A stretch of 64,000 bases of DNA from Paracoccus alkanivorans (GTDB lineage Bacteria; Pseudomonadota; Alphaproteobacteria; Rhodobacterales; Rhodobacteraceae): positions 372,001 through 436,000 of the forward strand of contig NZ_QOKZ01000003.1 of the NCBI RefSeq assembly GCF_003697785.1. The letters run 5' to 3'. The notes below the pieces were generated by a model, which had not been told where the DNA came from, made no database searches, and saw only the letters and a program-made list of their open reading frames with translations. Below, in pieces: positions 48,756 through 57,550 of this stretch. The translations under genes were made by a program, and so were the position numbers. Numbering within the stretch: the first letter of the stretch is position 1; every line of letters begins with the position of its first letter.

Positions 48756-49409
48756 ATGGAACTTGAAGACATCAGGCGCCGCATCGCTGCGGCAGAACAG
48801 GCTGCGGGGCGCACAGCCGGCTCGGTGACACTGATCGCCGTCAGCAAGGTGCAGCCTGCCGAGCGGGTAGAGGCCGTGCTGAACGCGGGGCAGCGCATTT
48901 TCGGCGAGAATTACGTTCAGGAAGCACAGGGTAAATGGCCCGGATGGCGCAATCGCTTCGATGGCGTCTCGGTTCATATGATAGGCCCGTTGCAGTCGAA
49001 CAAGGCCAAGGCCGCGGTGCAGCTTTTCGATGCCATTCACACGCTGGATCGCATATCGCTGGCGCGCAAGCTGGCCGCGCAGATCGCCGAACAGGGCAAG
49101 AAGCCCGAACTGTTCATCCAGGTCAATACCGGGGAAGAGCCGCAAAAGGCGGGCGTATTGGCGGATGACCTGCCCGGATTCCTGGCATCCTGCCGGGAAC
49201 TTGGGCTGTCGGTGCAGGGGTTGATGTGCATCCCGCCGGAAAGCGAGGATCCGGTGCCGCATTTTCGCATGTTAAGACGGTTGGCGCGGGACAACGGCCT
49301 TGCAGGGCTGTCCATGGGGATGAGCGCGGATTTCGAAACCGCCATTGCCGAAGGTGCAACGCATGTCCGTGTCGGCTCGGCGATCTTCGGTGCGCGGAAT
49401 TACTCCTGA
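48756..49409 (+). CDS. YggS/PLPBP-family pyridoxal-phosphate homeostasis protein
   Basis: 217 residues with the alanine-racemase-like TIM barrel. PLP lysine K31 lies in LIAVSKVQPAER, followed by FGENYVQEA, HMIGPLQSNKAK, MCIPP, LSMGMSADFETAIAEGATHVRVGSAIFG. The protein buffers PLP and affects amino-acid pools and has no catalytic partner tyrosine. Start lies within 25 bases of the porin terminator, so it needs either read-through or its own promoter. Confidence 0.94.
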   Translation: MELEDIRRRIAAAEQAAGRTAGSVTLIAVSKVQPAERVEAVLNAGQRIFGENYVQEAQGKWPGWRNRFDGVSVHMIGPLQSNKAKAAVQLFDAIHTLDRISLARKLAAQIAEQGKKPELFIQVNTGEEPQKAGVLADDLPGFLASCRELGLSVQGLMCIPPESEDPVPHFRMLRRLARDNGLAGLSMGMSADFETAIAEGATHVRVGSAIFGARNYS

Positions 49410-49501
49410 GGCGGGTTTCCGGTCATCTGGCCGGACAGGAATGTTCCAGATGCTGACAGGTCCCATCATCCGATGAACCGGACGCTGATGACGGAATAAC
49501 C

Positions 49502-50203
49502 TCACAGGCCGAGATAGGCCTCCCGAATACGCGGATCGGCAATCAGTTCGGCAGCGGGGCCGGAAATGATGATATGGCCGGTTTCCATCACATAGCCCCG
49601 ATCGGCGATCCTGAGTGCGCCGTAAGCGTTCTGTTCAACCAGCAGAACAGTGACATCCCGGTTTTTGAGCTCTGTCACCACCTCGAATATCTGTGCCACC
49701 AGCAGAGGGGCCAGCCCCATCGAGGGCTCGTCCAGCAGCAGGCAGGAAGGACGGCCCATCAGCGCACGGGCAATCGCCAGCATCTGCTGTTGCCCGCCCG
49801 ACAGGCCACCGGCTGCGAGATTGCGCTTTTCCCTGAGGATCGGAAACAGCGCGAATGCTTCGGTCATATCCCGGTCGACCCTCTCGTCGCTGTGCAGATA
49901 TGCCCCGAGCCGCAGATTCTCTTCGACGGTCAGGTTGGTAAAAATTTGCCGCCCCTCGGGTGATTGGGCCAGCCCGTGCGCCAGACGCCGATGCGCGGGA
50001 ACGGAGTTCAGGCTTTCGCCGCGAAAGACGATACGGCCATCGCTGACCGGTTGTGTGCCCGACAGGCATTTCAGCAATGTCGTCTTGCCTGCGCCATTGG
50101 CGCCGACAACGGTGACGATCTCGCCCGATTTCACCTCCAGGTCGATGCCATGCAGAACCTCGATCCGGCCATAGCGCGACCGCAGCCCCTCAACCGTCAG
50201 CAT
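49502..50203 (-). CDS. livF: LIV-type ABC transporter ATP-binding protein LivF
   Basis: 233 residues. Walker [11 protein letters not shown] (34-43), Q-loop in LAQSPEGRQIF, signature LSGGQQQMLAIARALM, Walker B CLLLDEPSMGLAP. Ends with IREAYLGL, the LivF hallmark. With LivG it drives the importer; overlaps livG by 7 bases. Last gene of the operon livK-H-M-G-F, which is divergent from the phenylacetate genes. Confidence 0.93.
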   Translation of the reverse strand: MLTVEGLRSRYGRIEVLHGIDLEVKSGEIVTVVGANGAGKTTLLKCLSGTQPVSDGRIVFRGESLNSVPAHRRLAHGLAQSPEGRQIFTNLTVEENLRLGAYLHSDERVDRDMTEAFALFPILREKRNLAAGGLSGGQQQMLAIARALMGRPSCLLLDEPSMGLAPLLVAQIFEVVTELKNRDVTVLLVEQNAYGALRIADRGYVMETGHIIISGPAAELIADPRIREAYLGL

Positions 50204-50976
50204 TCGGCCTCCTCCTCCTGCCCGGCGCCCAGATAGGCGGCGATGACCTGCGGATCGCGGCTGACCGTGGCCGGGTCGCCCTCGGCGATCTTCTCGCCAT
50301 GATCCAGCACGATGATGTGGCTGGATATCCGCATGACCAGCTTCATGTCATGTTCGACCAGCAGAATCGCGATGCCCGAGCCGGCCAGTTCCGTGATCAG
50401 GTGGTCGATCTCTTCGGTCTCGACCGCGTTGCAGCCCGCTGCAGGCTCGTCCAGCAACAGAATCTTCGGGTTCAGGGCCAGTGCACGCGCGATCTCCAGC
50501 CGTTTCAACGACCCGTAAGAAAGACTGCCGGCCTGTTGCCCCTCGGTTTTGTCCAACCGCACGCGCTCCAGCAAGGCCCGTGCCCCGTCCCTCGCGATCG
50601 TGGCACGCCTGCGCATCGATGGCAGCGACAGCAGATCCGCCCAGATTGGGCCGCGCTCTTGCAGGTGATATCCGGCCAGGACATTGTCCAGAACGGTCAT
50701 CTCCTGAAAAATCTGCAGGTTCTGGAATGTCCGCGATAACCCCTTTTCGGCCAGCCGATGCGGTGCCTCGCCTGTCACGTCCTCGCCATTCAGGCGGACC
50801 GCGCCACGCCCCGGTCGATAAATACCCGAAATCATGTTGAACAGAGTCGTCTTGCCCGCACCGTTCGGGCCAATCACCGAGACGATCTCGCCCGGCTTGA
50901 CCGCGAAACTGACGTCGTTCACGGCCATCAGGCCACCAAAGGCAATGCCCAGCCCGCTCACTTCAAGAAGACTCAT
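50197..50976 (-). CDS. livG: LIV-type ABC transporter ATP-binding protein LivG
   Basis: 259 residues. Walker [11 protein letters not shown] (about 33-42), signature [16 protein letters not shown] (the Y in LSYG is common in LivG), Walker [11 protein letters not shown], and the switch HD in [11 protein letters not shown]-terminal [31 protein letters not shown] is typical. Overlaps livM by 4 bases. Confidence 0.93.
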   Translation of the reverse strand: MSLLEVSGLGIAFGGLMAVNDVSFAVKPGEIVSVIGPNGAGKTTLFNMISGIYRPGRGAVRLNGEDVTGEAPHRLAEKGLSRTFQNLQIFQEMTVLDNVLAGYHLQERGPIWADLLSLPSMRRRATIARDGARALLERVRLDKTEGQQAGSLSYGSLKRLEIARALALNPKILLLDEPAAGCNAVETEEIDHLITELAGSGIAILLVEHDMKLVMRISSHIIVLDHGEKIAEGDPATVSRDPQVIAAYLGAGQEEEAEC

Positions 50977-51932
50977 TCTCCCTTCCTCCCGATCCGGCGG
51001 CCGATGGAGGGCAGCAGCCCCTGCGGCAGAAAGATCATCACCAGGATCATCACAGCGCCCAGAACGAGTTGTTCATATTCGGCGAATACGGTCAGCAATT
51101 GCGGCAGAAATGTCAGGATCGCGGCACCCAGTATCCCGCCAAAGACCGAGCCGACGCCACCCAGAACCGCCATTGTCACCATCTCGATGGAATGCATGAA
51201 ACCGGCAACATCCGGCGTGATGAAGCCGTTTTGCAGCGCCAGCAGGGAACCCGCGATGGATGCGTAAACTGCCGAGATGACGAAGGCGCGCAGCTTTTGC
51301 CGGGCAATGTCGATTCCAACGGTCGAGGCCGCGATCTCGGATCCATGCAGCGCGCGCATCGCGCGACCCGAGGGGCTGTCAAGCAGGTTCAACGCGACCC
51401 ATGCACCAATCAGCAGAGCGATCCCGCTGACGCCATACCACATCTCGCCCCCCGACAGCCGCCAGCCCAGCTCGCGCAGCATGGCGCGCAGGCCGAGATC
51501 CTCGACCGACATGCCGTCGGGCCCACCGGTCAAGGCGCGTTCGTTGGTCAGCACCATCGACATGAGGATACCAAAGCCCAGTGTCGCAACCGCGAGGTAA
51601 TAGCCCTTCAGCCGCAGAATAGGCCGTCCGATCAGCAGCGCGACAACGCCCGAAATCAGCGCTCCCAGCAGCATTGCCAGCCCCGGATGCAATCCCAGAT
51701 GCTGGGGTGCGAGCGCGCATGCATAGGCTCCGATTCCGGCGAACCCGGCATGACCGAGGCTGATCTGACCAGCATAGCCGATCAGGATCACCAGCCCTAC
51801 CACCGACAATGCGTTGACGAAGATCAGCGCGCCGACGCGGTAGTAGTAACCCGACGGAAAGAACAGCGGCAGCAATACGATCAGCGCCGCCAGCACGCCG
51901 AGCTGGAGCCATTTGCGACGCCCCGCCATCAT
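50973..51932 (-). CDS. livM: LIV-type ABC transporter permease LivM
   Basis: 319 residues with about nine membrane segments and the family motifs [22 protein letters not shown] near 49-70 and [35 protein letters not shown] further on. It forms the membrane channel with LivH. Overlaps livH by 4 bases and livG by 4. Confidence 0.92.
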   Translation of the reverse strand: MMAGRRKWLQLGVLAALIVLLPLFFPSGYYYRVGALIFVNALSVVGLVILIGYAGQISLGHAGFAGIGAYACALAPQHLGLHPGLAMLLGALISGVVALLIGRPILRLKGYYLAVATLGFGILMSMVLTNERALTGGPDGMSVEDLGLRAMLRELGWRLSGGEMWYGVSGIALLIGAWVALNLLDSPSGRAMRALHGSEIAASTVGIDIARQKLRAFVISAVYASIAGSLLALQNGFITPDVAGFMHSIEMVTMAVLGGVGSVFGGILGAAILTFLPQLLTVFAEYEQLVLGAVMILVMIFLPQGLLPSIGRRIGRKGE

Positions 51933-52801
51933 ACCCGCTCCGTCGATGACTTGCCGAAGATCCCCTGCGGCATGACGAAAAGCACGGCGAGGATCACGAT
52001 GAAGGCAACCGCGTCCTTGTATTGCGAGCTCAGATAGCCCGCCGTCAGCGCCTCCAGCAGGCCCAGCATCAGCCCGCCGACAAGCGCGCCCTTGGGGTTG
52101 CCCATCCCGCCCAGCATCGCGGCGGCAAATCCTTTCAGCGCGAGCGCTACCCCGACGTCATAGCTGACCAGAGTGATCGGTGTGATCAGCACGCCCGCCA
52201 GCGCCCCGATGGCCGCGGACAGGCCGAAAGACAGTGTCATGATCGCGCCGGTGTTGATACCGACAAGCTGCGCCGCGATGCGGTTATTCGCGGTCGCCAG
52301 CACCGCCTTGCCGGTCAGTGTGCGGGTAAAGAACAGCCAAAGCCCGGCGAACACCACCAATGCGCCACCGGTTACCCACAGGCTTTGCGGCAGGATCGTC
52401 GCGCCCATGACCCGGATCGGATCGTCACCGGAAAAGGCCGGAAAGCGATGCAACTGTTTGTCAAAGATCAATTGCGTCGCTCCCCGGATCAGGATCGAGG
52501 CGCCGATGGTGATGATGATCACTGACACGACAGGGGCACCGCGCGCAGGTTCGATCGCCAGCTTGTTCAGTGCCACGCCGATTGCCGCCGTGACGATGAT
52601 CGCCAGCACCGCTGCCAGGGCAAGCGGCAATCCGGCCTGATGTGCAAAGACGGTGATCATACCGCCCAGCATGACGAATTCGCCCTGGGCGAAATTCACC
52701 ACGTCCGAAGCGTTGTAGATGATCGTGAAACCAAGCGCGACAAGCGCATAGACCGCGCCGACCGTCACGCCGGAAAAGATGAATTGCAGCAGGGCGTCCA
52801 T
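51929..52801 (-). CDS. livH: LIV-type ABC transporter permease LivH
   Basis: 290 residues with about eight membrane helices; N-terminal FSGVTVGAVYALVALGFTIIYNASDVVNFAQGEFVMLGG is the family signature, and AAMLGGMGNPKGALVGGLMLGLLEAL follows later. Pairs with LivM. A hairpin separates it from the upstream binding-protein gene. Confidence 0.93.
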   Translation of the reverse strand: MDALLQFIFSGVTVGAVYALVALGFTIIYNASDVVNFAQGEFVMLGGMITVFAHQAGLPLALAAVLAIIVTAAIGVALNKLAIEPARGAPVVSVIIITIGASILIRGATQLIFDKQLHRFPAFSGDDPIRVMGATILPQSLWVTGGALVVFAGLWLFFTRTLTGKAVLATANNRIAAQLVGINTGAIMTLSFGLSAAIGALAGVLITPITLVSYDVGVALALKGFAAAMLGGMGNPKGALVGGLMLGLLEALTAGYLSSQYKDAVAFIVILAVLFVMPQGIFGKSSTERV

Positions 52802-52833
52802 TGCGGCTCCCGGGCGTCAATGCGTGGTCAAGA

Positions 52834-52858
52834 CCCGGCCGGGTTCGCCTCGGCCGGG
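52834..52858 (-). terminator. Attenuating hairpin between livK-like and livH genes
   Basis: CCCGGCCG and CGGCCGGG form a perfect 8-bp stem with a 9-base loop in the 64-base gap. No T tract. Such hairpins after the binding-protein gene commonly keep its transcript more abundant than the membrane genes. Confidence 0.55.
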
Positions 52859-52865
52859 CAATGGA

Positions 52866-54011
52866 TCAGTCGACCTGTTTCCAGCCGCCATCCGTGATCT
52901 CCAGCATCCGGAAGGCGCTTTGGTCCAGGCCGAGGTGATCCTCGGGCGTGAAGGTATAGGTGCCGGTCGTGCCGACGAAGCCCGATGTCTGCTCCAGCGC
53001 GTCACGGATTGCCGAAGGATCTTCGCCGCCCGCCCGCGCGATCGCGTCGGTCATTAGCGCCATGGCGTCATGGGCGTAGCCCGCGAATGTCGACGGGTCC
53101 TGATCGTATTTCGCCTTGTAGGCCGCGATATAGTCGGTCACGACCTGATATTGTGGATCGTCCTCGGACAGAAGATCGCCGATCAACAGCGCGGTTCCGG
53201 GCAGGCGCACCCCTTCGGCGGCTTCCTTTCCCGTCAGTTCGATGAAGGCGTTCGAGGCGACGCCATGGCTTTGATACAGCGGGATCTCGAAACCGAGCTG
53301 CGCGACATTGCGGGTAACGATGGCGGGTCCTTGGCCAAAGCCGGGATTGAGCACGGCCTGCACACCCTCGGTGTCGCGGATGCGTGTCAGTTGCGGGGTC
53401 ATGTCGGCGTCCTGCGGGCCGTAGGTCTCGTCGGCGAGGATCTCGATGCCGTGATCGCCGGCGACCTCCTTGCACTGCGCCTGCATGGATGCGCCGAAAC
53501 CGTCGGTGCCCGAGATCATGCCGATCTTTGAGATCCCCTGTTCCTGCATGTCGGCAAAGATTTTTTCGCAAGCCATGCGGTCGGTATGCGGCGTCTTGAA
53601 GACATATTCGCGCACCGGGTCGATGATCGAAATGGCTCCGGCCAGCGAGATGAAGGGGATCCCCTCATCTTCGGCCACATCCAGGATCGACATGGTGGTG
53701 CCGGTGGTCGAACCGCCTATGATCGCGACGACTTCGTCATCCTCGACAAGACGCGTGGCAAAGGTGCGCGCCTTGTTCGGATCGCCACCGTCGTCATAAA
53801 GCGTGAGGGCGATTTCCTCGCCATTGATACCACCCGCTTCATTGATCAGCTCGACCATCATCTCGAGTGTCTTGCCTTCGGGGTCGCCTAGAAAGGCTGC
53901 CGGGCCGCTGGCCGATACGCTTGCGCCAAGCCGGATCTCGGCCTGTGCCGCACCGGTCAGGGCGGCAAGTGCCATGACACCGGCAAGCGGCATGTTGATG
54001 GTGGTATTCAT
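52866..54011 (-). CDS. livK: LIV-type ABC transporter substrate-binding protein
   Basis: 381 residues from the ATG at 54011, behind a strong GAGGAGGA. An upstream start would remove the clean signal peptide (MNTTINMPLAGVMALAALTGAAQA). Mature type I binding fold beginning EIRLGASVSASGPAAFLGDPEGKTLEMMVELINEAGGING. The ligand is not readable: branched-chain amino acids are usual, but the position beside paa genes suggests aromatic acids such as phenylacetate. First gene of the operon. Confidence 0.9.
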   Translation of the reverse strand: MNTTINMPLAGVMALAALTGAAQAEIRLGASVSASGPAAFLGDPEGKTLEMMVELINEAGGINGEEIALTLYDDGGDPNKARTFATRLVEDDEVVAIIGGSTTGTTMSILDVAEDEGIPFISLAGAISIIDPVREYVFKTPHTDRMACEKIFADMQEQGISKIGMISGTDGFGASMQAQCKEVAGDHGIEILADETYGPQDADMTPQLTRIRDTEGVQAVLNPGFGQGPAIVTRNVAQLGFEIPLYQSHGVASNAFIELTGKEAAEGVRLPGTALLIGDLLSEDDPQYQVVTDYIAAYKAKYDQDPSTFAGYAHDAMALMTDAIARAGGEDPSAIRDALEQTSGFVGTTGTYTFTPEDHLGLDQSAFRMLEITDGGWKQVD

Positions 54012-54117
54012 GTTCCTCCTCCTCGTCGAAAATGGCGCCGTCTGCTCTTTCACGCCGGAACTGTGCCGACGACGCGGAAATCTGCAAAGCCTCCCCCCGG
54101 CTCTTTTCGTATCATTG

Positions 54118-54131
54118 ACCGACCGGACGGT
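54118..54131. promoter_or_regulatory. Candidate PaaR (TetR) operator, divergent liv/paa promoter
   Basis: ACCGACCGGACGGT is a 14-base palindrome with 12 of 14 symmetric positions, in the gap between livK and paaG. It overlaps a TTGACC element (54115-54120) that could be the -35 of paaG. From memory, PaaR-type repressors bind ACCGACCGGTCGGT-like sequences; paaR itself lies 2.7 kb downstream. Confidence 0.55.
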
Positions 54132-54186
54132 TTATGCAACAGTAAATCTCATCGACCCTTGTGGAGAGAGGGTCCCGGAGGAGCAG

Positions 54187-54981
54187 ATGACCACATCCGA
54201 TACAGTCCTTGCAGCGCTGGAATCCGGCGTGCTGAAACTGACGCTGAACAGGCCTGACAAACTGAATTCCTTCAATGAAGAGATGCATGTCGCCCTGCGC
54301 GTGCAGCTTGAGCGCGCCCACCGGGAGGATGCGATCCGCGCCGTGTTGCTGACTGGGGCGGGGCGCGGGTTTTGCGCCGGACAGGATCTTGGAAATCGCG
54401 ATCCGCGCAAGGGCGGGCCGAAACCCGATCTGGGCCACACGCTCCAGACTTATTACAATCCGCTGTTGCGGCTGATTCGGTCATTGGACAAGCCGGTGAT
54501 CTGTGCGGTGAACGGTGTTGCCGCCGGTGCAGGCGCCAATATCGCCATCGCTTGCGATATCGTGCTGGCCGCGAGATCGGCAAAATTCATACAGGCATTC
54601 GCGAAAATCGGCCTGATCCCCGACGCGGGCGGCAGTTGGTCGCTGACGCGCATCCTGGGCGAACCGCGTGCCAAGGCGCTGACCCTGACCGCCGAACCGC
54701 TTCCTGCCGAAACTGCCGCTGAATGGGGGCTGATCTGGAAAGCGGTCGAGGATGATGCGCTGATGAACGAGGCGACCTCGCTGGCCGAAAAACTGGCCGC
54801 AGGCCCGACCCTTGGCCTTGGATTGACCAAGCGGCTGATCCAGGAGGCCGCAACCAACGATCTTGACAGTCAGCTTGACCGCGAGCGTGATTGTCAGCGT
54901 GAGGCCGGGCTTAGCGAGGATTACGCGGAAGGGGTCACGGCCTTTCTCGAAAAGCGCGAGGCGGAGTTCAGGGGGCGATGA
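54187..54981 (+). CDS. paaG: 2-(1,2-epoxy-1,2-dihydrophenyl)acetyl-CoA isomerase PaaG
   Basis: Crotonase-family enzyme that turns ring-epoxide phenylacetyl-CoA into oxepin-CoA. 264 residues from the ATG at 54187 with GGAGGAG upstream; the long frame further up is antisense to livK. Motifs: LTGAGRGFCAGQDLGNRDP (oxyanion hole), NGVAAGAGANIAIACDIV, AFAKIGLIPDAGGSWSLTRILG with the aspartate of PaaG-type enzymes. First gene of the paaG-paaI-paaK set; overlaps paaI by 4 bases. Confidence 0.93.
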   Translation: MTTSDTVLAALESGVLKLTLNRPDKLNSFNEEMHVALRVQLERAHREDAIRAVLLTGAGRGFCAGQDLGNRDPRKGGPKPDLGHTLQTYYNPLLRLIRSLDKPVICAVNGVAAGAGANIAIACDIVLAARSAKFIQAFAKIGLIPDAGGSWSLTRILGEPRAKALTLTAEPLPAETAAEWGLIWKAVEDDALMNEATSLAEKLAAGPTLGLGLTKRLIQEAATNDLDSQLDRERDCQREAGLSEDYAEGVTAFLEKREAEFRGR

Positions 54982-55427
54982 AAACCGCATCCCGGATGAC
55001 CCCGCAGGAACTGGCCGAAGCCTCTGCCCACGCGATGTGGAAGGATGATGCCGCCAGCCAGAAACTTGGCATGAGCCTGGATCATGTTGCCCCGGGCGAG
55101 GCCGTTCTGTCGATGAGCGTTACCGAGGCGATGTCGAACGGCCATGGAAACTGCCATGGCGGCTATATCTTCACATTGGCCGATTCCGCCTTCGCCTTCG
55201 CCTGCAACAGTTATAACCAGATGACCGTCGCGCAGCATTGCTCGATCACATACCTGATCCCCGGACGCATCGGCGACCGGTTGACCGCTACCGCGCGGGA
55301 AATATCGCGCAGCGGGCGCTCGGGCATCTACGACATCCGCATCACCAACCAGGACGGCATGCAACTGGCCGAATTTCGCGGCCATTCCCGCACCGTCAAG
55401 GGCACTCATCTGCCGGTCGAGGACTGA
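54978..55427 (+). CDS. paaI: Hydroxyphenylacetyl-CoA thioesterase PaaI
   Basis: 149-residue hotdog-fold thioesterase. The family motif is NGHGNCHGGYIFTLADSAFAFACNSY, with H and D near the active site. It rescues CoA from dead-end hydroxyphenylacetyl-CoA in the pathway. Overlaps paaG by 4 bases; paaK follows after 29. Confidence 0.93.
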   Translation: MKTASRMTPQELAEASAHAMWKDDAASQKLGMSLDHVAPGEAVLSMSVTEAMSNGHGNCHGGYIFTLADSAFAFACNSYNQMTVAQHCSITYLIPGRIGDRLTATAREISRSGRSGIYDIRITNQDGMQLAEFRGHSRTVKGTHLPVED

Positions 55428-55456
55428 CCGCACCGGAATTTGCAAGGGAGGAAACC

Positions 55457-56764
55457 ATGCAAGACCTGACACCGTCGCCCAAGGACCTCGACCCGATCGA
55501 GATCGCTTCGCGCGACGAGATCGCAGCTTTGCAGCTAAGCCGCATGAAAAGCTCGCTCAAGCACGCCTATGAGAACTCGCCCTTCTATCGCCAGCGCTTT
55601 GACGAGCATGGCGTGCATCCCGACGATCTGAAGACGCTGGCCGATCTGGCCAGGTTTCCCTTTACCACCAAGCAGGATCTGCGCGACACCTATCCGTTCG
55701 GGATGTTCGCCGTTCCGCAGTCCCGGCTTGTTCGGGTCCACGGCTCGTCCGGCACCACCGGCAAGCCCACCGTGGTCGGTTATACCGCTGCCGATATCGA
55801 CCACTGGGCCGATCTCGTCGCCCGTTCGATCCGTGCCGCCGGAGGACGCCCGGGCGACATGCTGCATAACGCCTATGGCTATGGGCTGTTCACCGGCGGA
55901 CTCGGCGCGCATTACGGCGCCGAGCGGCTTGGCTGCACGGTCATCCCGATTTCGGGCGGCATGACGGCGCGGCAGGTAACGCTGATCGACGATTTCAAGC
56001 CGCGCATCATCATGGTCACGCCCTCTTACATGCTGTCAATTCTCGACGAGTTCCGCCGACAGGGGCTCGACCCGCGCGAATGTTCGCTTCAGGTGGGAAT
56101 TTTCGGTGCCGAGCCATGGACCAACGCCATGCGCGAAGAGATCGAACAGGCCTTCGACATGCATGCCGTCGATATCTATGGCCTGAGCGAGATCATGGGG
56201 CCGGGCGTGGCGCAGGAATGCGTCGAGACCAAGGACGGGCTGCATGTCTGGGAGGATCATTTCTATCCCGAGATCATCGACCCGCAGACAGGCGAGGTGC
56301 TGCCCGATGGAGAGATGGGCGAACTGGTCTTTACCACGCTGACAAAGGAAGGGCTGCCGATGGTGCGATATCGGACCCGCGACCTGACCCGGCTATTGCC
56401 CGGCACGGCGCGCTCGATGCGCCGGATCGAAAAGATCACCGGGCGCAGCGACGACATGATCATCCTGCGTGGTGTGAATGTCTTTCCAACACAGATCGAG
56501 GAGCAGATCCTGAAATGCGCGGGTCTTGCCCCGCATTTCCAGATCGAACTGATCCGCAAGGACCGCATGGATGCAATGACCGTGCATGTAGAATGCACTG
56601 CCGGCCGGGCGGAGAAAGAGGCACGTCTGACCGCCGCCAGGGAGCTGGCGCATCACATCAAGTCCGTGGTCGGTGTCTCGGCCGATATCGAGGTTCACGA
56701 TCCCGGCGAGGTTGCCCGTTCCGAGGGCAAGGCCAAGCGAGTGGTCGACAATCGCCCCGGATAG
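55457..56764 (+). CDS. paaK: Phenylacetate-CoA ligase PaaK
   Basis: 435 residues from the ATG at 55457, after GGGAGGAAA. AMP-forming ligase: P-loop-like HGSSGTTGKPTVVGYT near 97-112, YGLSEIMGPGVAQECVE, and the C-terminal FPTQIEEQIL. It activates phenylacetate with ATP and CoA, the pathway's first step. The longer frame upstream overlaps paaI and is rejected. Confidence 0.95.
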   Translation: MQDLTPSPKDLDPIEIASRDEIAALQLSRMKSSLKHAYENSPFYRQRFDEHGVHPDDLKTLADLARFPFTTKQDLRDTYPFGMFAVPQSRLVRVHGSSGTTGKPTVVGYTAADIDHWADLVARSIRAAGGRPGDMLHNAYGYGLFTGGLGAHYGAERLGCTVIPISGGMTARQVTLIDDFKPRIIMVTPSYMLSILDEFRRQGLDPRECSLQVGIFGAEPWTNAMREEIEQAFDMHAVDIYGLSEIMGPGVAQECVETKDGLHVWEDHFYPEIIDPQTGEVLPDGEMGELVFTTLTKEGLPMVRYRTRDLTRLLPGTARSMRRIEKITGRSDDMIILRGVNVFPTQIEEQILKCAGLAPHFQIELIRKDRMDAMTVHVECTAGRAEKEARLTAARELAHHIKSVVGVSADIEVHDPGEVARSEGKAKRVVDNRPG

Positions 56765-56855
56765 CACCCGCCGGGGTGGCAAAGCCCATGGCCCGGGGAT
56801 AAGGGGAGGCGCCCCGCCTGTCTTTGGGCCGCAAGTCAAAGGAGCCGTCTCGCCC

Positions 56856-57455
56856 ATGGCAAGGACGCGAGCAGATGATTTCGAGGAAAAGCAGCACCAG
56901 CTTTTGCTGACTGCTGCGCATGTCTTTGCGACGCAGGGCATGGAGAAGGCCTCCATGTCGCAGATCGCCTCGGAGGCGGGCGTGTCGAAATCGTTGCTGT
57001 ATCACTATTACCCGTCGAAGGACGCATTGATATTCGCCATCATCCATACCCATCTCGTGGAACTGGATCTGGCGCTGGAACGGGCTGCCAACCCCGATCT
57101 TCCCGTCGCGCGGCAGCTTGAGATACTGGTTCTCGCGATGCTTGACGCATATCGGGGCGCGGACGAGCAGCACAAGGTCCAGCTCAATGCCGGCCCGGCC
57201 CTGTCGGATGAGCAAAGATCGCAAATCCTCGAAGTCGAGCGGCGTATCGTCAAACGGTTCTCGGCGATCATACGCGAGATTCATCCCGTTCTCGACAGGC
57301 CGGACCGTCCGCTACTGATGCCAGTCACCATGTCGTTGTTCGGCATGCTGAACTGGGTTTACATGTGGTTTCGCGACGGCGGCCCGGTCAGTCGTGAGGA
57401 ATACGCCAAGGTCGCAACGACCCTGATTCTCGAAGGCGTCAAGGCCGTTCGCTGA
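56856..57455 (+). CDS. paaR: TetR-family regulator, probable PaaR
   Basis: 199 residues from the ATG at 56856 with AAAGGAG 12 bases upstream; a longer frame overlaps paaK. N-terminal helix-turn-helix AAHVFATQGMEKASMSQIASEAGVSKSLLYHYYPSKDALIFAII. TetR-type PaaR proteins sense phenylacetyl-CoA and repress paa genes. The identity is inferred from position between paaK and paaZ and from the operator upstream of paaG. Confidence 0.82.
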   Translation: MARTRADDFEEKQHQLLLTAAHVFATQGMEKASMSQIASEAGVSKSLLYHYYPSKDALIFAIIHTHLVELDLALERAANPDLPVARQLEILVLAMLDAYRGADEQHKVQLNAGPALSDEQRSQILEVERRIVKRFSAIIREIHPVLDRPDRPLLMPVTMSLFGMLNWVYMWFRDGGPVSREEYAKVATTLILEGVKAVR

Positions 57456-57475
57456 CCATTTGCGTCCCGCGATGG

Positions 57476-57527
57476 CCGGGGGCCTTGCGCCCCCGGACCC
57501 CCGCAAGGTATTTGCCCAAAGAAGAAG
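57476..57527. repeat. Palindromic extragenic repeat between convergent paaR and paaZ
   Basis: CCGGGGGC and GCCCCCGG form a perfect 8-bp stem with a 5-base loop, followed by GACCCCCGCAAGGTATTTGC and CCAAAGAAGAAG. The design (G/C palindrome, GGACCCCCG, TATTTG, AAGAAGA) recalls a short repeat I remember as scattered between Rhodobacteraceae genes. It may also act as a bidirectional terminator. Confidence 0.5.
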
Positions 57528-57550
57528 CCCTGCCGTTTCGCCGGAACTCA

